The position numbers were made by a program, and so were the translations under genes. A stretch of DNA of 5,814 nucleotides from NCBI GenBank assembly GCA_019057735.1, contig JAHLWV010000152.1, positions 1 to 5,814 on the forward strand, in the 5' to 3' direction. A model generated the notes under the pieces. It made no database searches, had not been told where the DNA came from, and was given only the letters and a program-made list of their open reading frames with translations. Position 1 is the first letter of the stretch; every line of letters begins with the position of its first letter. Shown here one piece after another: positions 4,553 to 5,814 of this stretch. Origin of the DNA: Promethearchaeota archaeon (GTDB taxonomy: Archaea > Asgardarchaeota > Lokiarchaeia > Sigynarchaeales > SOKP01).

Positions 4553-5305
4553 TCAGAATGGTTTATTAACAGATTTAATGTGCAATATTAGGGAAAATGA
4601 GGCTTTATATAGCTCAGCATTGCTCATCTCTTTGATCTCTTTTAAATAAGTTAGACTGTAATCCGCTTCCCGTTTTAAATAGTTTATATCTTTTGTTACA
4701 TGGTCGTAATCCAAATATGCATCAACCTGTAGTATATTTTCATCTAATTTTTTAGGAAACTGAGGGGTCATATTAAAAGTGAAAAGTAGATCTGGTTTTG
4801 AAGGTTCAGCAGCATCAAAAACAAATAAGATGTTTGGTTGCGCGTAAGAAATAAACGATTCTAAATTGTAAAACAGATCGTCAATTTTAATGTTTAGTTT
4901 AGAAGCTTCTAAGATGCTACAATCGCTAATTTTTGGAAATATAAATTTCTCTTTTCCTCGAAAGGCACTATCTATTTCTTTGGAACCCAAAAATTTCTTA
5001 AAGGCCTCGTCATTTTTCTCTAAAACAAATTCAGTTGTTATTGGATCAGACTTGGCGTATAACACTATAGAACTTGATGATAGCAAATTTATTTTTTGGT
5101 AATATATATTGAAATCAGGGTTATATGGCAGATTTATAATACTTTTATCGCCACCCAGGCCAAGTTGAGCCATAATATTCATTGGACCTTGGCTCGTTAA
5201 TGTTAATAAGAGAAATGATCTGAAATCTTCAAGTTCAAGAAAATTGGTAAAACCACTAAAAAATTCGTTAACAATTTTAATTTTATTATCTAACGCTTCG
5301 GACAT
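4553..5305 (-). CDS. Unrecognised 250-residue soluble protein
   Basis: I do not recognise the family. The protein is 250 residues long, acidic to neutral, with no signal peptide, no membrane segment and only one Cys (C129). The N-terminus (MSEALDNKIKIVNEFFSGFTNFLELEDF) looks helical. Residues 30-50 are hydrophobic (FLLLTLTSQG, then PMNIMAQLGLGG) but broken by Gly and polar residues. The middle alternates strand-like parts (SSSSIVLYAK, ITTEFVLEK, NILFVFDAAE, DLLFTFNMT) with helices, suggesting a mixed alpha/beta fold. Residues 200-230 form a charged helix (NYLKREADYSLTYLKEIKEM) and the end is helical. No catalytic or metal motif is seen. The long clean frame, codon use like its neighbours, a TATA-like box at 5321-5332 and a T7 terminator make it a real gene. 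It lies 55 bp downstream of the DtxR-type gene on the same strand, so it may be a target or partner of that regulator. Confidence 0.8.
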   Translation of the reverse strand: MSEALDNKIKIVNEFFSGFTNFLELEDFRSFLLLTLTSQGPMNIMAQLGLGGDKSIINLPYNPDFNIYYQKINLLSSSSIVLYAKSDPITTEFVLEKNDEAFKKFLGSKEIDSAFRGKEKFIFPKISDCSILEASKLNIKIDDLFYNLESFISYAQPNILFVFDAAEPSKPDLLFTFNMTPQFPKKLDENILQVDAYLDYDHVTKDINYLKREADYSLTYLKEIKEMSNAELYKASFSLILHIKSVNKPF

Positions 5306-5320
5306 AGTCGGTTCATCTAA

Positions 5321-5332
5321 TAAATATAATAT
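5321..5332 (-). promoter_or_regulatory. TATA-like box of the 250-residue gene
   Basis: AATATTATATTTA-like sequence on the - strand lies 16-27 bp before the ATG at 5305-5303, which would give a leaderless or nearly leaderless start. The only leader candidate is GATGA (5316-5312), a weak ribosome binding site. The gene could also be read through from the DtxR-type gene. Confidence 0.35.
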
Positions 5333-5360
5333 TTCTGTAAAGAATTAATTGTAATTAAAT

Positions 5361-5777
5361 CTAACCATGATATTTCAAAATAAAACTACGGAAAGATTCT
5401 TTAACTTCTTGAGTTATGTGATGCTCAATATCACATGATATCTTTTCTACGAGTTCGTCGTCGCTTATTTTTAAGATTTCTTTAAAGAAAGTCCGAAGTA
5501 GAGTGTGAGTTTCTAATAACTGAATAGCATATTTTTTTCCCAGTTCTGTAAGCCTAATTGATTTTCTAGGTTCCCAATTTATCAATTTCTTATTTTTTAA
5601 CTTATCTAGCATTCCACTTACTGAAGCGGGTTCGACCTGTAGATCCTCTGCGATCTCTTTATTAGTTACCCAACCGCCCTTTTTTTTCTTTGAAATATGA
5701 TAGATGATGTCTAAATACCGTTGATAACTTTCTGGGATCTCTGATATTTCAGGTGAAGATTTTTCTTTACCACTCAT
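5361..5777 (-). CDS. DtxR/MntR-type metal-responsive transcription regulator
   Basis: A 138-residue member of the DtxR/MntR/SirR family, which represses or activates metal-homeostasis genes upon binding Fe2+ or Mn2+. The N-terminal winged helix is clear: YLDIIYHI (21-28), VTNKEIAEDLQVEPASVSGMLDKLKNK (37-63, with the recognition helix at about 50-60), and wing NWEPRKSIRLTELGKKYA (67-84). The dimerisation and metal domain holds H91 (THTLL) and C115-D-I-E118-H119-H. By alignment from memory, H91, C115, E118 and H119 match DtxR His79, Cys102, Glu105 and His106; the Cys resembles the iron-type DtxR/IdeR rather than Mn-type MntR, which has Glu99 there. Arg20 takes the place of DtxR Met10 / MntR Asp8, and Arg95 that of DtxR Glu83, so one metal site may be altered. 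There is no C-terminal SH3-like domain. The ATG at 5777 is the only Met before the conserved part. Promoter-like AT-rich DNA follows up to the window edge. Confidence 0.9.
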   Translation of the reverse strand: MSGKEKSSPEISEIPESYQRYLDIIYHISKKKKGGWVTNKEIAEDLQVEPASVSGMLDKLKNKKLINWEPRKSIRLTELGKKYAIQLLETHTLLRTFFKEILKISDDELVEKISCDIEHHITQEVKESFRSFILKYHG

Positions 5778-5792
5778 CGTTTTCTAAATGGA

Positions 5793-5805
5793 AATAATCG
5801 TTATT
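5793..5805. promoter_or_regulatory. Short palindrome in the DtxR-type promoter
   Basis: AATAA (5793-5797) and TTATT (5801-5805) flank TCG, a 13-bp palindromic site 16 bp before the DtxR-type start codon. On the - strand it reads AATAACGATTATT. Its first nine bases, AATAACGAT, recur exactly at 3221-3229 beside the SnoaL-like promoter. TATA-like AAAATAATAA (5809-5800, -) overlaps it, so a bound protein would block transcription. Autoregulation is common in this family. Confidence 0.4.
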
Positions 5806-5814
5806 ATTTTTACC

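Noticed and set aside
4890..5102. 70-codon open frame on the + strand inside the 250-residue gene
   Set aside because: The opposing frame is far longer, with promoter and terminator signals; this one has none.
1..5814. tRNA/rRNA genes, CRISPR arrays, insertion sequences, riboswitches
   Set aside because: No cloverleaf-like GC-rich segment, no regularly spaced repeats, no transposase or terminal inverted repeats, and no recognisable riboswitch core were seen.

Overview
The window is AT-rich. It carries short intergenic TATA-like boxes about 26 bp ahead of several start codons, oligo-T tracts just after stop codons, and at least one strong GGTGAT-type ribosome binding site. It encodes families common in archaea: a DhnA/LsrF-type class I aldolase, a CopG ribbon-helix-helix regulator, a DtxR-type regulator and a Cys-rich DUF3795 protein. 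This points to an archaeon. Composition and gene content would suit an Asgard (Lokiarchaeia-like) or similar mesophilic lineage, but nothing here proves the phylum.

Layout, left to right. (1) 1-123 is the 3' end of an unrecognised Lys-rich gene on the + strand. (2) A 138-bp spacer holds a near-perfect 19-bp palindrome and a TATA-like box. (3) 262-1044 (+) is an LsrF-like aldolase/thiolase. (4) 1094-2053 (+) is a metallo-beta-lactamase-fold hydrolase with a Cys where the bridging Asp usually sits. (5) 2069-3115 (-) is a zinc-dependent medium-chain dehydrogenase of the polyol/threonine dehydrogenase type, only 15 bp tail-to-tail from the hydrolase. Its natural N-terminus seems to begin at an ATA codon. 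(6) A divergent promoter region leads to 3276-3662 (+), a SnoaL/NTF2-like small protein, followed closely by 3693-4157 (+), a DUF3795 zinc-binding protein. (7) On the - strand are 4183-4386, a CopG-type regulator, 4553-5305, an unrecognised 250-residue protein, and 5361-5777, a DtxR/MntR-type metalloregulator.

How they may work together. The aldolase, hydrolase and dehydrogenase could belong to sugar-phosphate or polyol catabolism, but they are not one transcription unit (two are +, one is -), so the link is only by proximity. The DtxR-type gene and the 250-residue gene run the same way with a 55-bp gap, so the regulator may control that gene, though the gene also has its own TATA-like box. 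Most genes here look individually transcribed, several with very short or no leaders.

No mobile element, CRISPR array, RNA gene or obvious multi-gene novel system is visible. The most interesting points are the ATA start with a perfectly spaced ribosome binding site inside a small direct duplication, the Asp-to-Cys change in the hydrolase, the palindrome before the aldolase gene, and a motif shared by the SnoaL-like and DtxR-type promoters.
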